The notes under the pieces: generated by a model
Seen by the model: only the letters and a program-made list of their open reading frames with translations
Databases searched by the model: none
Told to the model about the DNA's origin: nothing
Program-made: the position numbers and the translations under genes
Origin: Frankia sp. AgB1.9
GTDB lineage: Bacteria; Actinomycetota; Actinomycetes; Frankiales; Frankiaceae
Assembly: GCF_016786355.1 (NCBI RefSeq)
Contig: NZ_JADWYX010000023.1
Span: forward strand, 35,933 to 99,932
DNA length: 64,000 nt
Direction of reading: 5' to 3'
Part shown: piece by piece, positions 1-11,369 of the stretch
Position numbering within the stretch: position 1 is the first letter of the stretch
Layout of the letters: each line of letters opens with the position of its first letter

Positions 1-645
1 GTAGAGCACCGGCCGACGGGAGGCGCTGATCATCTTGGCGGCCTCGCGGACCTGCTTGGCGTGCGGCCTGGTCACCGGCCGGTAGCCGGGCAGGTCGAGC
101 GTCGGCGGCCACACCTCGTGCGGCAGCACCGCCGTCAGCGACTGGAGCACGTCCTTGGGCAGGTCGACGAGCACCGGTCCGGGCCGGCCGGTGGCGGCGA
201 GGTGGAACGCCTCGGCGATCGTGCGCGGGATGTCGTCGGCCGACTGGACCAGGAAGTTGTGCTTGGTGATCGGCATCGTGATGCCGCAGATGTCCGCCTC
301 CTGGAAGGCGTCCGTCCCGATCGCCGGCCGCGCGACCTGGCCGGTGATCGCGACCATCGGCACCGAGTCCATGTAGGCGTCGGCGATTGGCGTGACCAGG
401 TTGGTCGCCCCGGGGCCGGAGGTCGCCATGCAGACGCCGACCTTGCCGGTCGCCTGCGCGTAGCCCTCGGCAGCGTGCCCAGCGCCCTGCTCGTGGCGGA
501 CCAGGATGTGCCGGACCCGGGTCGAGTCGTACAGCGGGTCGTAGGCGGGCAGGATCGCGCCACCCGGGATGCCGAAGACAACGTCGGCTCCGACCGCTTC
601 CAGGGAATGGACGAGCGACTGGGCTCCGGTGATCTCTCTAGTCAT
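1..645 (-). CDS. ilvB: Acetolactate synthase large subunit (N-terminal part; runs off the window)
   Basis: This is the thiamine-diphosphate enzyme that condenses pyruvate in the first common step of valine, leucine and isoleucine synthesis. On the minus strand the protein starts at the ATG at 645 ([12 protein letters not shown]) and shows the TPP-enzyme N-terminal domain: [10 protein letters not shown] near residue 25, the [14 protein letters not shown] segment carrying the catalytic glutamate, and [16 protein letters not shown]. About 215 codons are present of a usual ~600; the rest lies left of base 1. A leader peptide and an intrinsic terminator lie upstream, so expression is probably attenuated by branched-chain amino acid supply. 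ilvN and ilvC are the expected but unseen next genes. Confidence 0.93.
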   Translation of the reverse strand, partial: MTREITGAQSLVHSLEAVGADVVFGIPGGAILPAYDPLYDSTRVRHILVRHEQGAGHAAEGYAQATGKVGVCMATSGPGATNLVTPIADAYMDSVPMVAITGQVARPAIGTDAFQEADICGITMPITKHNFLVQSADDIPRTIAEAFHLAATGRPGPVLVDLPKDVLQSLTAVLPHEVWPPTLDLPGYRPVTRPHAKQVREAAKMISASRRPVLY

Positions 646-704
646 CTGGTCGTCTTCCTTGACGGGCCGTGGATCGGGGGGCGCGCGGGCGTGCCCAGGG
701 CACT

Positions 705-738
705 AAAAAGCCCCTCGTGCCAGGGGCACTGAGGGGCT
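705..738 (-). terminator. Transcription attenuator of ilvB
   Basis: On the minus strand AGCCCCTC (738-731) pairs with GAGGGGCT (716-709). An inner GTGCC/GGCAC stem sits inside, and TTTT follows directly. This is a textbook intrinsic terminator, rare in so GC-rich a genome, placed between the leader peptide and the ilvB start 60 bases downstream. That position marks it as an attenuator rather than a gene-end terminator. Confidence 0.85.
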
Positions 739-772
739 GCGTACGAGTCGGCTCCGGGACCTGCCCCGGTGA

Positions 773-811
773 CTACGCACGCTCTCCGCGTACAAGAATG
801 TTCAGACGCAC
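773..811 (-). CDS. ilvB leader peptide (branched-chain amino acid sensor)
   Basis: A 12-residue open frame on the minus strand, starting at the GTG at 811 and ending in TAG at 773, reads MRLNILVRGERA. It holds a Leu-Asn-Ile-Leu-Val run. An AGGTAGG ribosome site lies just upstream of the GTG. The intrinsic terminator 705-738 follows 34 bases later. This matches the ilvB leader-peptide attenuation known in actinobacteria such as Corynebacterium, where ribosome stalling at Ile/Leu/Val codons prevents terminator formation. The peptide has no function of its own. Confidence 0.75.
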   Translation of the reverse strand: MRLNILVRGERA

Positions 812-933
812 GGACCTACCTTCGCTGACAACTGCCGTCCGAGTCAAGCGCCCACCCGGATCCGGCCGCAAGGGGAAGTGTTGGGCATGCGACGGCGCAG
901 GCGGGGCCGGAGCTGGGTTACTGTGTTGAGGCC

Positions 934-2911
<1,978 letters not shown>

Positions 2912-2925
2912 CCGCACAGCAGCGC

Positions 2926-2973
2926 GGCTGTGGCCGCCGTGACCGGTTCCGACCGGCAACGGCGGCCACAGCC
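2926..2973 (+). terminator. Terminator-like hairpin after leuA
   Basis: A perfect 15-bp inverted repeat (GGCTGTGGCCGCCGT, 2926-2940, with its complement at 2959-2973) starts 14 bases after the leuA stop. There is no T-tract. Such U-less, very stable hairpins are common gene ends in GC-rich actinobacteria. Confidence 0.65.
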
Positions 2974-3134
2974 AGTTCCGGGCCCGGACGCAGACCTCCA
3001 CCTAGGCGCTCGATCAACGGGCGTCTGGACATGAGCCTTCTGCCGGCGAGCGACCGTCGGTGTAGCCAGGAGCACTGTTGGGCCGCTGCGGCGTCCGGCC
3101 GGCTGTCCGGGCGCCGCCGGTAAAGTCGGCTGCT

Positions 3135-4166
3135 ATGAAGCTTGCGGTTATCGGTGGTGACGGGATCGGCCCCGAGGTGGTCGCTGAGGGGCTACGGGTC
3201 CTGCGCGCCGTGCACGACAAGGTGGAGACCACCGAGTACGACCTCGGCGCGCGTCGCTGGCACGAGACCGGCGAGACGCTGCCCGACACAGTCCTCGACG
3301 AGCTGCGCGGGCACGACGCGATCCTGCTGGGGGCGGTCGGCGACCCGAACGTGCCGAGCGGCGTCCTGGAGCGCGGCCTGCTGCTGCGGCTGCGGTTCGA
3401 GCTCGACCACCACGTGAACCTGCGCCCAGTGAAGCTCTACCCGGGGGTCACCTCGCCGCTGGCTGGCGACCCGACGATCGACATGATCGTGGTCCGGGAG
3501 GGCACCGAGGGGCCGTACGCCGGCGCCGGTGGCGTGCTGCGCAAGGGCACGCCGCACGAGATCGCCACCGAGGAGAGCATCAACACCCGGTTCGGCGTCG
3601 AGCGGGTCGTGCGGGACGCGTTCGCCCGGGCGCAGCGCCGGCCGCGCCGCAAGCTCACCCTCGTGCACAAGAACAACGTGCTGACGAAGGCCGGCGACCT
3701 GTGGTCGCGGACCGTGACCGAGGTCGCGGCCGAGTTCCCGGAGATCACCGTCGAGTACCAGCACGCCGACGCGGCCAGCATGTTCTTCATCACCGACCCG
3801 GGCCGGTTCGACGTGGTCGTCACCGACAACCTGTTCGGCGACATCATCACCGACATCGGCGCCGCGGTCACCGGCGGCATCGGCCTGGCCGCCTCCGGCA
3901 ACCTCGACCCGTCCGGCGCGCACCCGAGCATGTTCGAGCCGGTCCACGGCAGCGCTCCCGACATCGCCGGCAAGGGCGTGGCCGACCCGACCGCGACCGT
4001 CGCGTCGGTCGCGATGCTGCTCGACCACCTGGGCCTGTCCGGCGAGGCGGCCAAGGTCGAGAAGGCGGTCGCCGGTTCGCTGGCCGCCCGCGCCGCGTCC
4101 GCCGGCCAGCCGCTGTCGACCCGCGAGGTCGGCGAGGACCTGGCCCAGCGCGCCGTCGCCAACTGA
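3135..4166 (+). CDS. leuB: 3-isopropylmalate dehydrogenase
   Basis: LeuB oxidatively decarboxylates 3-isopropylmalate with NAD+, the third step of leucine synthesis. The 343-residue product has the full family fold: [15 protein letters not shown] at the N-terminus, the substrate-binding arginines around [34 protein letters not shown] with the catalytic lysine, and the metal-binding [10 protein letters not shown]. The start is the ATG at 3135. It has no clear ribosome site, but a TAAAGT hexamer at 3121-3126 is placed so that transcription would begin near the ATG, suggesting a leaderless message. leuA lies upstream in the same orientation but separated by a hairpin. Confidence 0.95.
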   Translation: MKLAVIGGDGIGPEVVAEGLRVLRAVHDKVETTEYDLGARRWHETGETLPDTVLDELRGHDAILLGAVGDPNVPSGVLERGLLLRLRFELDHHVNLRPVKLYPGVTSPLAGDPTIDMIVVREGTEGPYAGAGGVLRKGTPHEIATEESINTRFGVERVVRDAFARAQRRPRRKLTLVHKNNVLTKAGDLWSRTVTEVAAEFPEITVEYQHADAASMFFITDPGRFDVVVTDNLFGDIITDIGAAVTGGIGLAASGNLDPSGAHPSMFEPVHGSAPDIAGKGVADPTATVASVAMLLDHLGLSGEAAKVEKAVAGSLAARAASAGQPLSTREVGEDLAQRAVAN

Positions 4167-4211
4167 TCTCGGCCCTGGACCCGGGTCAGCTGAGACCGAC
4201 CTGACAGTGCG

Positions 4212-4254
4212 GCCCGCCGGCGCCGAGCTTGTTGCTCGGGGGGGGCCGGCGGGC
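4212..4254 (+). terminator. Terminator-like hairpin after leuB with G-tract insertion
   Basis: GCCCGCCGGC (4212-4221) and CCGAGC (4223-4228) pair with GCTCGG (4234-4239) and GCCGGCGGGC (4245-4254). Extra Gs at 4240-4244 break the right arm. This is the only strong hairpin after leuB and probably ends its transcript. Confidence 0.5.
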
Positions 4255-4260
4255 GGGCGG

Positions 4261-4291
4261 CCCCCCCCCCCCCCCCCCAGCGCCGTACTCT
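4261..4291 (+). promoter_or_regulatory. 18-base C homopolymer abutting the likely cysS promoter
   Basis: An uninterrupted run of 18 C residues (4261-4278) is followed by TACTCT at 4286-4291, a good TANNNT -10 box seven bases before the cysS ATG. A leaderless cysS transcript is therefore likely. The expected -35 position falls inside the C tract. Changes in tract length would move or alter this region, so slippage could change cysS promoter strength; this consequence is inference. Confidence 0.5.
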
Positions 4292-4297
4292 TGACAG

Positions 4298-5824
4298 ATG
4301 AGCCTGCACCTATACGACACGCGTACGCGGCGCGTGCGGCTTTTTGAGCCGCTGCGCCCCGGCCACGTGGGCGTCTACGTGTGTGGGCCGACGGTTCAGT
4401 CCGCTCCCCACGTCGGCCATCTGCGTTCGGCGGTCGCGTTCGACCTGCTGCGACGCTGGCTGCTCGCGTCCGGCTACGCCGTCACCTACGTGCAGAACGT
4501 CACGGACATCGACGACAAGATCATCGTCAACGCGGAGCGGGAAGGCGTCTCGGTCTGGGAGCTCGCGACCCGCGAGACCAGGTCGTTCGACGACGCCTAC
4601 CGGGCCGTCGGCATCCTGCCGCCGACGATCCAGCCCCGGGCCACCGGCCACATCCCGGAGATGTTCGCCCTGATCGCCGACCTGATCGCGGCGGGCTACG
4701 CCTACGAGGGCAGCGGCTCGGTGTGGTTCCGGGTCGGCCGGTTCGGCGACTACGGCGCCCTCTCCAACCAGCGGCCCGACGCCATGCAGGCCTCGGCGGA
4801 GGCCGAGGCCGGCAAGGAGGACCCGCGCGACTTCGCGCTGTGGAAAGCGGTGAAGCCGGGCGAGCCGGCCTGGGACTCGCCGTGGGGCTCCGGCCGGCCC
4901 GGCTGGCATCTCGAGTGCTCGGCGATGGCCGGGAAGTACCTGGGCGACGTCTTCGATATCCACGGCGGCGGTCTGGACCTCGTCTTCCCGCATCACGAGA
5001 ACGAGCGGGCGCAGACGGTCTGCGCCTCCGCGGCCCGGTCCCACGACGGGGCCGGCGAGCCGGAGATGGCCCGGTACTGGATGCACGCCGGGCTGCTGAC
5101 CACCGGTGGCACCAAGATGTCGAAGTCGCTGGGCAATTCGTTCTTCGTCACCGACGCGCTGTCCCAGGTGCGCCCCCAGGTACTGCGCTACCACCTGTTG
5201 TCGGCGCACTACCGCTCGTCGCTGGAGTACAGCCCCGACGCGCTCACCGAGTCCGCCGCCGCGTACGGCCGGGTGGAGACCTTCGTCCGCAACGCCCTGG
5301 ACATCCTCGGTAGCCCGGAGGAGGCCGCTTCACTCGCCGCGGAGGCGCCCCCCGCGGCTGCGCCGCGCTCGGCCAAGGGGCGAGGGAAGAACCGGCCAGC
5401 GGGCCGGCCCGCTGCCGGCGCGGCCCCGGCTGTCGTGGCGTCCCCGGCGGCTGCCTGGGCGGCCTTCTCCGCCGCGCTGGACGACGACCTCGGCGTCAGC
5501 CGTGCGCTCGCCGCGCTGTTCGGCGCCGTGGCCGAGGGGAACCTCGTGCTGTCGAAGACCCACAGAGGGGAACTCGCCGGCTGGCTGGTCGTCGTGCGCC
5601 GGATGCTGACCGTCCTCGGGCTCGACCCGGTGACGCAGTGGCCGGCCGCCGGTGGCCAGGTGCGTGCGGCGCTGGACGGCGTCATGGAGATCGTGCGGGA
5701 CCTGCGCTCGTCGGCCCGGGCCCGCCTCGACTACACCGAGGCCGACTCGATCCGCGACCGCCTGCGCGACGCCGGCGTCATCGTCGACGACACCGGTGAG
5801 GGCCAACGCTGGCACCTCGCTTAA
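4298..5824 (+). CDS. cysS: Cysteine--tRNA ligase
   Basis: A class I aminoacyl-tRNA synthetase that charges tRNA-Cys. The 508-residue protein carries the zinc-ligand Cys29, the HIGH motif as PHVGHLR (37-43), [14 protein letters not shown], the HHENE zinc-site segment and the KMSKS loop (273-277). A low-complexity Ala/Pro/Arg/Lys insertion of about 40 residues (roughly 345-385) lies between the catalytic core and the C-terminal anticodon-binding region; it is not part of the standard family layout and is likely a disordered linker. It sits alone between leuB and a bidirectional terminator, and is preceded by an 18-C tract and a leaderless-type -10 box. Confidence 0.95.
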   Translation: MSLHLYDTRTRRVRLFEPLRPGHVGVYVCGPTVQSAPHVGHLRSAVAFDLLRRWLLASGYAVTYVQNVTDIDDKIIVNAEREGVSVWELATRETRSFDDAYRAVGILPPTIQPRATGHIPEMFALIADLIAAGYAYEGSGSVWFRVGRFGDYGALSNQRPDAMQASAEAEAGKEDPRDFALWKAVKPGEPAWDSPWGSGRPGWHLECSAMAGKYLGDVFDIHGGGLDLVFPHHENERAQTVCASAARSHDGAGEPEMARYWMHAGLLTTGGTKMSKSLGNSFFVTDALSQVRPQVLRYHLLSAHYRSSLEYSPDALTESAAAYGRVETFVRNALDILGSPEEAASLAAEAPPAAAPRSAKGRGKNRPAGRPAAGAAPAVVASPAAAWAAFSAALDDDLGVSRALAALFGAVAEGNLVLSKTHRGELAGWLVVVRRMLTVLGLDPVTQWPAAGGQVRAALDGVMEIVRDLRSSARARLDYTEADSIRDRLRDAGVIVDDTGEGQRWHLA

Positions 5825-5868
5825 AAGGTTGAGGCCTCCACCCAGCTGGGTGGAGGCCTCAACCTTTT
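5823..5868. terminator. Bidirectional terminator between cysS and the FHA gene
   Basis: A perfect 46-bp palindrome (arms beginning AAAAGGTTGAGGCCTCC and ending in CAACCTTTT) lies between two convergent genes. It gives a very stable stem with T-runs on both strands, so it can end cysS on the plus strand and the FHA gene on the minus strand. Confidence 0.9.
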
Positions 5869-5877
5869 GGTTCGGCT

Positions 5878-7227
5878 CTAGCGGGCGCGGATGGTGATGC
5901 GGGTCCAGGCGCCCAGGTAGACGCGGTCGCCGTCCTGCAGCGGGACCGGCCCATGGGGCTCGATCGGCTCCGGCTCGTCGTTCAGCCGGGTGCCGTTGGT
6001 CGAGCCCGGGTCCAGCAGCGCGTAGCCGCCGTCAGGCTGCCGCTCGAAGACCGCATGCGCGCGCGAAATACCCGGGTCCTCCGGGGCGCCCGACAGGTCG
6101 ATCTCCGGGTGGATGCCGCGGGACTCGCTGCGCCGGCCGACCAGCAGCCGCGGCCCGGACAGCGGGAACACCCGGCGCGGGTAGAACGACGGGAACGGGA
6201 CCCGGTGGTCGTCGCCGCTGTCGTAGTAGTCCCGCTCGGCCTCGACGACGGCCTCCCAGGTGGTCGCGACCGGTGCGCCGCCCCCACCGTTCCAGTTGGC
6301 CGCGTTCCCGGTGATGACCGGCTCGCCGTAGCCGCCGTCGACCGGCGGGTCGGTCTGGCGACGGCCGGTCCCGGTCGGGCCGGGGCCCGGCATGTGACCA
6401 GTGGTGAAGTCCAGGCCGCAGTTCTCGCAGAACCGAGCGCCGGGCTCGTAGTAGGCGCGGCAGTTCGGGCACTGCGGGTACCGGCCGGCCGCGCGGTCGC
6501 CTCGGGCGCCCCCTCGGTCGGCCACGCCCAGTGGGTCGGAGTCGTAGCCCTGGCCGCCGCGTCCGCCGTCGGCGACCGCCGCGTCCCTGCCGCCGCGCCC
6601 GCCGCCGTAGCCGTCACGGTCGCCGCGCGCGTAGGCGGTCTCGCCAGCGTCCCGGCCGTACTGGTCGCCGCCACGGCCGCCGAAGTCGTCCCGGCCGCCG
6701 CGCGATGACTGGTAACCGTCGGCATCGGCGGGAGCACCGCGCCCACCGCCGTCCCGGCCGCCACGGCCATAGCCGCCGTCCGGGTCGTCCCGCCCGCCGC
6801 GAGCTCCGCCGGCCTCCCGGCCCTCGAAGCCCTCGGCGGCGCGGCCATCCCGGCCGCCGCCCCGAGACGACCCGTAGCCGCTCTGGTCGTAGGACTCGGC
6901 GCCATAGGACGACCGCGCCGGGCGGTCGTCATAGCCGGCTCCGAAACCGCTGTCGTACTGCTGCTCCCCGCCGTACGGGTCGCCGCCGCGCGGCGTACCG
7001 CGACCGGCTGGCTCACCCCCGCGACGGATGCCTAGGGGGTCGTACCCGGCACCAGTGCCACCGCTGCCGCCGCCGCGACCCGAGCCGCCCCCGTAGGAGC
7101 CGACGGGCGCGCCACGGTCGTCAGACCGGTAGCCGTAACTGTCCTGACCACTCGTGATGCGGAGGCCGCACTGATCGCAGTAGTCGGGATCCTGGGACAG
7201 GTGCCCCTCCGGGCAGCGTGCGCTCAC
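5878..7227 (-). CDS. Zinc-ribbon / Gly-Arg-rich / FHA-domain protein
   Basis: A 449-residue signalling adaptor. Near the N-terminus CPEGH..YCDQCG (residues 5-21) forms a zinc ribbon, and a second ribbon CPNCRAYYEPGARFCENCG lies around 256-275. Between them is a long Gly/Arg/Asp/Tyr-rich disordered region. The C-terminal ~100 residues are an FHA domain (LLVGRRSESRGIHPEI, ISRAHAVFE, LLDPGSTNGTRLN), which binds phosphothreonine. The start is GTG 7227 behind AAGGTGA. The PP2C phosphatase encoded upstream on the same strand has a related ribbon, suggesting that both act in one Ser/Thr phosphorylation pathway; no kinase is adjacent here. Confidence 0.85.
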   Translation of the reverse strand: MSARCPEGHLSQDPDYCDQCGLRITSGQDSYGYRSDDRGAPVGSYGGGSGRGGGSGGTGAGYDPLGIRRGGEPAGRGTPRGGDPYGGEQQYDSGFGAGYDDRPARSSYGAESYDQSGYGSSRGGGRDGRAAEGFEGREAGGARGGRDDPDGGYGRGGRDGGGRGAPADADGYQSSRGGRDDFGGRGGDQYGRDAGETAYARGDRDGYGGGRGGRDAAVADGGRGGQGYDSDPLGVADRGGARGDRAAGRYPQCPNCRAYYEPGARFCENCGLDFTTGHMPGPGPTGTGRRQTDPPVDGGYGEPVITGNAANWNGGGGAPVATTWEAVVEAERDYYDSGDDHRVPFPSFYPRRVFPLSGPRLLVGRRSESRGIHPEIDLSGAPEDPGISRAHAVFERQPDGGYALLDPGSTNGTRLNDEPEPIEPHGPVPLQDGDRVYLGAWTRITIRAR

Positions 7228-7537
7228 CTGATCACCTTCACCCGGACGGTCCTGGCCGGCCCTGCGACGGGAAGGCCCCCGTCACTCTGGCCGACCTCGA
7301 TTCCTCTGACGAACCGTACCCGTTGTTGGATTGTCGATCTGCACCGGCATCTGTAGTAGCCGACGGGTTGCCTTGTTGCCCGCTGAGATGTCATAGCCCC
7401 CGCAGGCCTTGTGACGGACGCCGCCAGGTCAGCCGCGGGGACGGCCTCTAGTGTCGCAGTGGCCTTCCGGCGACCAACACTGGCCCACCCATGCTCACCC
7501 GCACAGCCGGGCAGGTGACCTCCGGGTGACTGGCCTC
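7228..7537. other. Gap between the PP2C and FHA genes
   Basis: About 310 bases without a convincing gene on either strand. It presumably holds the promoter of the FHA gene; I see no strong hairpin, RNA gene or repeat in it. Confidence 0.5.
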
Positions 7538-8812
7538 TCAACGGTCCACGCGTGCCGCGATCACGGTGATGTTGTCGTGCCCACCCTGGTCGATCGCGAA
7601 CTCGATGAGGTGGCGCCCGACCTCGACGGCCGTCGCGTCCGGTGGCAGCTGGTTGACGATGGCCGCCATGACGTCGGGCCGGGACGCGTAGTTCCACAGC
7701 CCGTCGCTGCAGACCAGGATCGTCGCGGGCGCCTCGATCGGGAAGACGGCCGTGTGCGGGGCCACGTCCTCGGCGTCGCCGCCGAGCCAACGGGTCAACG
7801 TGTGCGCCCTGCGGTGGGTCTCGGCCTCGGACGCCGGGATGAGGCCGGCGCGGGCCGCCTCCGCCGCCCAGGTGTCGTCCGCGGACAGCCGCTCCGACCA
7901 GCGTGGGCCCAGCAGGTACACCCGGCTGTCGCCGACCCAGCCGATGGTCACCGTCCGGGGGCCGCCCGCGACCGGCGGCGAGATGATGGCCGCGGCGATC
8001 GTGCACGACGGTGCCATCCGGCCCTCCGCCGCGCTGAGCTGGGCGATCATGTCCTGGGCCGCGTGCACCGCGTGGTGCAGCGCCAGCTCCGCCTCTTCCG
8101 GGCCGAAGCCGCCGACCACCGTGGCCGGCAGCGTCACCGGGTCGTGGTAGTCGTCCTCGTCGCCCGGCTCCAGGACGTCGAGCACGTCACCAGGCCGGCC
8201 GACCGGGACCGCCCGCCCGGGGCCGGGCGCGCGCGGGGCGGGGGCGAGGAGCGTGCTCGCCGGGGCGGCGGCGGCGGCGGACGCCTCGCCGGAGCCCGGC
8301 GTCGTCGACACGCCGTCGCAGACGACGGCGATCATCGTCCCGAACACCTCGGCGACGCCCATGGCGTCCTCGTTGGTGGCGTGCCGCACGCCGCGGTCGC
8401 AGACCCCGGCGATCTGGCCGAGGTCCTTCTCCCGGTGATCCGAGTCGCCGCTGACCACTGATGGGCCCTGCAGCGCGAAGCCGCAGGAGTCGCAGTACCG
8501 CGCGTCGCCGTAGAGGACGACGGCGCAGCGCGGGCAGCGGTTCGTGCGCTCGTCGATCAGGGACCGTCCTCTCTCCGGCACGCCGCGTTCAGGCAGGTCG
8601 TAGCCGGACCCGCCGTCGTAACCGGACCCGCCGTGATAGCCGGATCCGCCGACGTCGTAGCTTCCAGCGGCGTCGTGCTCCACGGTCATCCCGTTCTCAA
8701 TCGGCGGACCAGGCGCCGCTCCGGGGCCCACCGCGACTCGCGGTGTGGCTGCCCGGGGCGCGGCGAGCAGGAGTTCCCGGCCCGGCGTCCCATACGTCGA
8801 CTCTCTTGGCAT
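7538..8812 (-). CDS. PP2C-type serine/threonine phosphatase with zinc ribbon
   Basis: A 424-residue protein. The first ~90 residues are low-complexity (Gly/Ser/Tyr repeats). A zinc ribbon CPRCAVVLYGDARYCDSCG follows, and then a PP2C catalytic domain. The metal-binding motifs are intact: RHATNEDAMG, VVCDGVS, GWVGDSRVYLL, CSDGLWNYASRPD and GGHDNITVIAARV. It should dephosphorylate Ser/Thr phosphoproteins in the cytoplasm; there is no membrane segment, unlike PstP. It contains an acidic/Pro insertion (about 190-225) between catalytic blocks. It is on the same strand as, and upstream of, the FHA protein, with which it shares the unusual ribbon. The start (8812) could be shorter, since the N-terminus is poorly constrained. 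Confidence 0.88.
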   Translation of the reverse strand: MPRESTYGTPGRELLLAAPRAATPRVAVGPGAAPGPPIENGMTVEHDAAGSYDVGGSGYHGGSGYDGGSGYDLPERGVPERGRSLIDERTNRCPRCAVVLYGDARYCDSCGFALQGPSVVSGDSDHREKDLGQIAGVCDRGVRHATNEDAMGVAEVFGTMIAVVCDGVSTTPGSGEASAAAAAPASTLLAPAPRAPGPGRAVPVGRPGDVLDVLEPGDEDDYHDPVTLPATVVGGFGPEEAELALHHAVHAAQDMIAQLSAAEGRMAPSCTIAAAIISPPVAGGPRTVTIGWVGDSRVYLLGPRWSERLSADDTWAAEAARAGLIPASEAETHRRAHTLTRWLGGDAEDVAPHTAVFPIEAPATILVCSDGLWNYASRPDVMAAIVNQLPPDATAVEVGRHLIEFAIDQGGHDNITVIAARVDR

Positions 8813-9354
8813 CTCACGGTCGGGAGTTCCAGCGCGCAGATGCCGCGCGGCCGGGCGGGGGATGGCAAAGCCGTCGGCGGCCGGCCCCCGCCGCGGCCAG
8901 ACGGCGTGCGCGCCACCATTGTCGTGCCTCCCGACCGTCGCGGTTGATCCGGCGTCTCTCCGACCAGCCCGGGGAGCCGGGGCAGTCAGGGGAGAATCTT
9001 CGCAGCATAGGCCCAGGTCCGTCGATGGCCGCGATCAACCGGCGGGAATCCGTTGATGCAAGCGCGGTCTCGTTCCGCTTCCCGGTGCAGTCACGCTCGT
9101 TCGTGCGCCCACGGACACGTGCGCTGTGGACGGACGGTGGGCCCGCGGGCCGCGCTGGCATGTCGCCAATGATTACTGATCGTGGCGGAGATAGGCAATT
9201 TCTCCGGTATGCCCCGGGCCACGGCGCCGCGCGAGGCCGGACGCCGGCCGCCCGAGGGCGGCCGGCGCGGATCGCGGGCCCGGCCGGGGCGGCCCGGATG
9301 ACCGGCCGGGTAGCCTTGTGATTTCTAGGCTTGACGACGAAGGGTGACCCGACG
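8813..9354. other. Gap between the PP2C gene and rlmB
   Basis: About 540 bases separating divergent genes. No convincing coding frame was found. A perfect hairpin GCCGGCCGCCC/GGGCGGCCGGC lies at 9243-9266. TAGCCT at 9311-9316 is a possible -10 for rlmB. Otherwise I see nothing. Confidence 0.45.
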
Positions 9355-10602
9355 ATGGCGACGGCACGGCGGGGTGGGGGAGGCGTGGCGCGCGGCGGCC
9401 AGGGCGGCCGGGCGGCGAAGGCCGGCTCGCACCGCAAGGGCGCGTCGGCCGGAAGCGGTGGCCAGCGGCGCAGGGCTCTGGAGGGCAAGGGCGCGACGCC
9501 GCCAGCCGAGATGCGCAAGGGCCATCCGGCGCAGCGCCGCGCGAACGCCGCGGCGCGGTCCGAGGGCACGAGCACCCGTGCCGGGTCGACCGCGCGGCCG
9601 GCCGGCGCCCGCGACGGTGGTCCGACGCGGGCGGGCCACACCGGTCAGCGTGACGGGGCTCCGACGCGTGCGGGCAACGCCGGTCAGCGTGACGGCGCTC
9701 CGACGCGGGCCGGCCACACCGGTCAGCGTGACGGGGCTCCGACGCGTGCGGGCTACGCCGGTCCGCGTGACGCGGCTCCGCGGGCGGGCTACACCGGTCA
9801 GCGTGACGGGGCCACCACCACCGGGCGCGGCGGGCCAGCTGGCCGGCGCCCCGGGGAGACCGACGAACTCGTCGTCGGGCGTAACGCGGTCGTCGAGGCG
9901 CTCCGGGCCGGTATCCCCGCCGCGACGCTGTACGTCGCCGGGGGACTCGAGTTCGACGAGCGGCTGACCGAGGCCCGCAGGCTCGCCGGCCGTGCCGGCA
10001 TGGCGGTCGTGGACATCGGTCGCTTCGAGCTGGACCGCATCTGCGGGGTGGCGCCGCACCAGGGGCTAGCGCTGGTGGTCCCGCCGTTCCGCTACGCGCA
10101 CCCCGACGACCTGCTGGAGCGGGCGCGGGCGACCGACCCGGGCCTGCTGGTCGCGCTCGACGGGGTGACCGACCCGCGCAACCTCGGCGCCGTCGTCCGC
10201 TCAGCTGCCGCGTTCGGAGCGCAGGGCGTCGTCGTGCCCGAGCGGCGCGCCGCGGGGATGACCGCCGCGGCCTGGAAGACCTCCGCTGGCGCCGCGGCGC
10301 GGCTGCCGGTGGCCCGGGCCACCAACCTGAACCGGACGCTGCGCTCCTACGCCGACGGCGGCCTGGTCGTCGTCGGGCTCGCCGCGAACGCGGACGTCAG
10401 CCTCGACGACCTGGCGGCCGCGACCGACCCGATCGTGCTCGTGATCGGCTCGGAGGGTCGTGGCCTGTCCCGGCTGGTCGGGGAGAACTGCGATCTGCTG
10501 GTCCGGATTCCGATGGCCGGAGAGGTCGAGTCGCTCAACGCGGGTGTCGCCGCCGGCGTAGCTCTCGCCGAGATCGCTCGCCGCCGCCGCCAGACGTCCT
10601 GA
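9355..10602 (+). CDS. rlmB: 23S rRNA (guanosine-2'-O-)-methyltransferase, SpoU/TrmH family
   Basis: A SpoU-class (SPOUT knot) methyltransferase predicted to methylate a guanosine ribose in 23S rRNA. The C-terminal domain has the three family motifs: [33 protein letters not shown] and [17 protein letters not shown]. An N-terminal substrate-binding SpoU_sub_bind domain ([14 protein letters not shown]) precedes it. The first ~160 residues are an Arg/Gly/Thr-rich disordered extension containing a 13-residue tandem repeat, much longer than in most RlmB proteins. ATG 9355 is chosen because AGGGTGA sits seven bases upstream; an in-frame TTG at 9331 is less likely. In many actinobacteria this gene follows cysS directly; here it is separated by the FHA/PP2C pair. 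Confidence 0.92.
   Translation: MATARRGGGGVARGGQGGRAAKAGSHRKGASAGSGGQRRRALEGKGATPPAEMRKGHPAQRRANAAARSEGTSTRAGSTARPAGARDGGPTRAGHTGQRDGAPTRAGNAGQRDGAPTRAGHTGQRDGAPTRAGYAGPRDAAPRAGYTGQRDGATTTGRGGPAGRRPGETDELVVGRNAVVEALRAGIPAATLYVAGGLEFDERLTEARRLAGRAGMAVVDIGRFELDRICGVAPHQGLALVVPPFRYAHPDDLLERARATDPGLLVALDGVTDPRNLGAVVRSAAAFGAQGVVVPERRAAGMTAAAWKTSAGAAARLPVARATNLNRTLRSYADGGLVVVGLAANADVSLDDLAAATDPIVLVIGSEGRGLSRLVGENCDLLVRIPMAGEVESLNAGVAAGVALAEIARRRRQTS
9622..9813 (+). repeat. 39-bp tandem repeat in the rlmB N-terminal extension
   Basis: Five consecutive units encode the 13-residue motif PTRAG(H/N/Y)(T/A)GQRDGA. Four are 39 bp (9622-9777) and the last is 36 bp (9778-9813). The units differ at only a few bases, which suggests recent expansion by slippage or unequal exchange. 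Confidence 0.85.
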
Positions 10603-10643
10603 CGTCGGCGGCGGCACGGCGGGTGCCGAACCGTGCCGGACGG

Positions 10644-10901
10644 TTAGGACCCGTTGTTCCAGCAGGGGTGGTGGGCGGCGCCGGAGGTGGCGTCGGCCTC
10701 CTGCTGAGCCGCGCTGAGGGTCATCACACCCGGGTTGGCGCCCGACTGGCAGGCGACGAGAGCCGAGAGCATGCGCGGCGCGGAGACGGCGGCACTGGCC
10801 GGTGTGGCCGCGGCCATGCCGGCGCTCACGCTGGCTACGACCGCCGAGGCGAGCACGGCCACGCGGGCCCGTCGACAGAGGCGTTTCATTGCACTGGACA
10901 C
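10644..10901 (-). CDS. Small secreted protein of unknown function
   Basis: An 85-residue product starting at GTG 10901 behind an AAAGGA ribosome site. It has a classical Sec signal peptide: basic MKRLCRRAR, a hydrophobic stretch VAVLASAVVASVSAGMAA, and a likely cleavage after ATPASA. The mature part is only about 45 residues, with two cysteines (VACQSG and HHPCWNN) that could form a disulphide. I do not recognise the family. It is convergent with rlmB. Confidence 0.6.
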   Translation of the reverse strand: MSSAMKRLCRRARVAVLASAVVASVSAGMAAATPASAAVSAPRMLSALVACQSGANPGVMTLSAAQQEADATSGAAHHPCWNNGS

Positions 10902-11369
10902 GAAGATTCCTTTCCACGGCTACAGGAATGCGCCGGCGATCCCGGCCCGCTGACCGCCCGCGGCTGGCGCGCGTAGCGCCTCTCACGGCCACGGCTGGCT
11001 CGGATCATGCGTACCCGCACCTCGGGGGAGCTGGGTGCCGAGCACCACGCGTCTCACGATGCCGGACGAATTCCGCCGGGCAAAACCAGAGGTCTGTGGT
11101 GACTCACATCACGTCATGGCGAACGGTTGATTCCCCACGTCGCCCTGGGGGAATAACCGGAATCCGGCGCGGACCGTGGCCGGGTGCTTTGTTTTCGCAT
11201 TCCCGGCCACTGCCGGTGGTGGTCCCGATGGGCCATTCTCCGTGGCGCGCCGGCTCCGTCGCGCATTGTCGAAGAACGTGACAACCGTCATAGATCAATT
11301 GCCAATCCAGGGCTAATGCATTCGACCCGGGCAAATTGCCCGTTCGGTCTCGGTGGCCTGGTCGAGCGG
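10902..11369. other. Gap upstream of the small secreted protein
   Basis: About 470 bases with no convincing gene. It is somewhat less GC-rich than its neighbours and must contain the promoter of the minus-strand secreted protein. No repeat or RNA gene was recognised. Confidence 0.4.
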
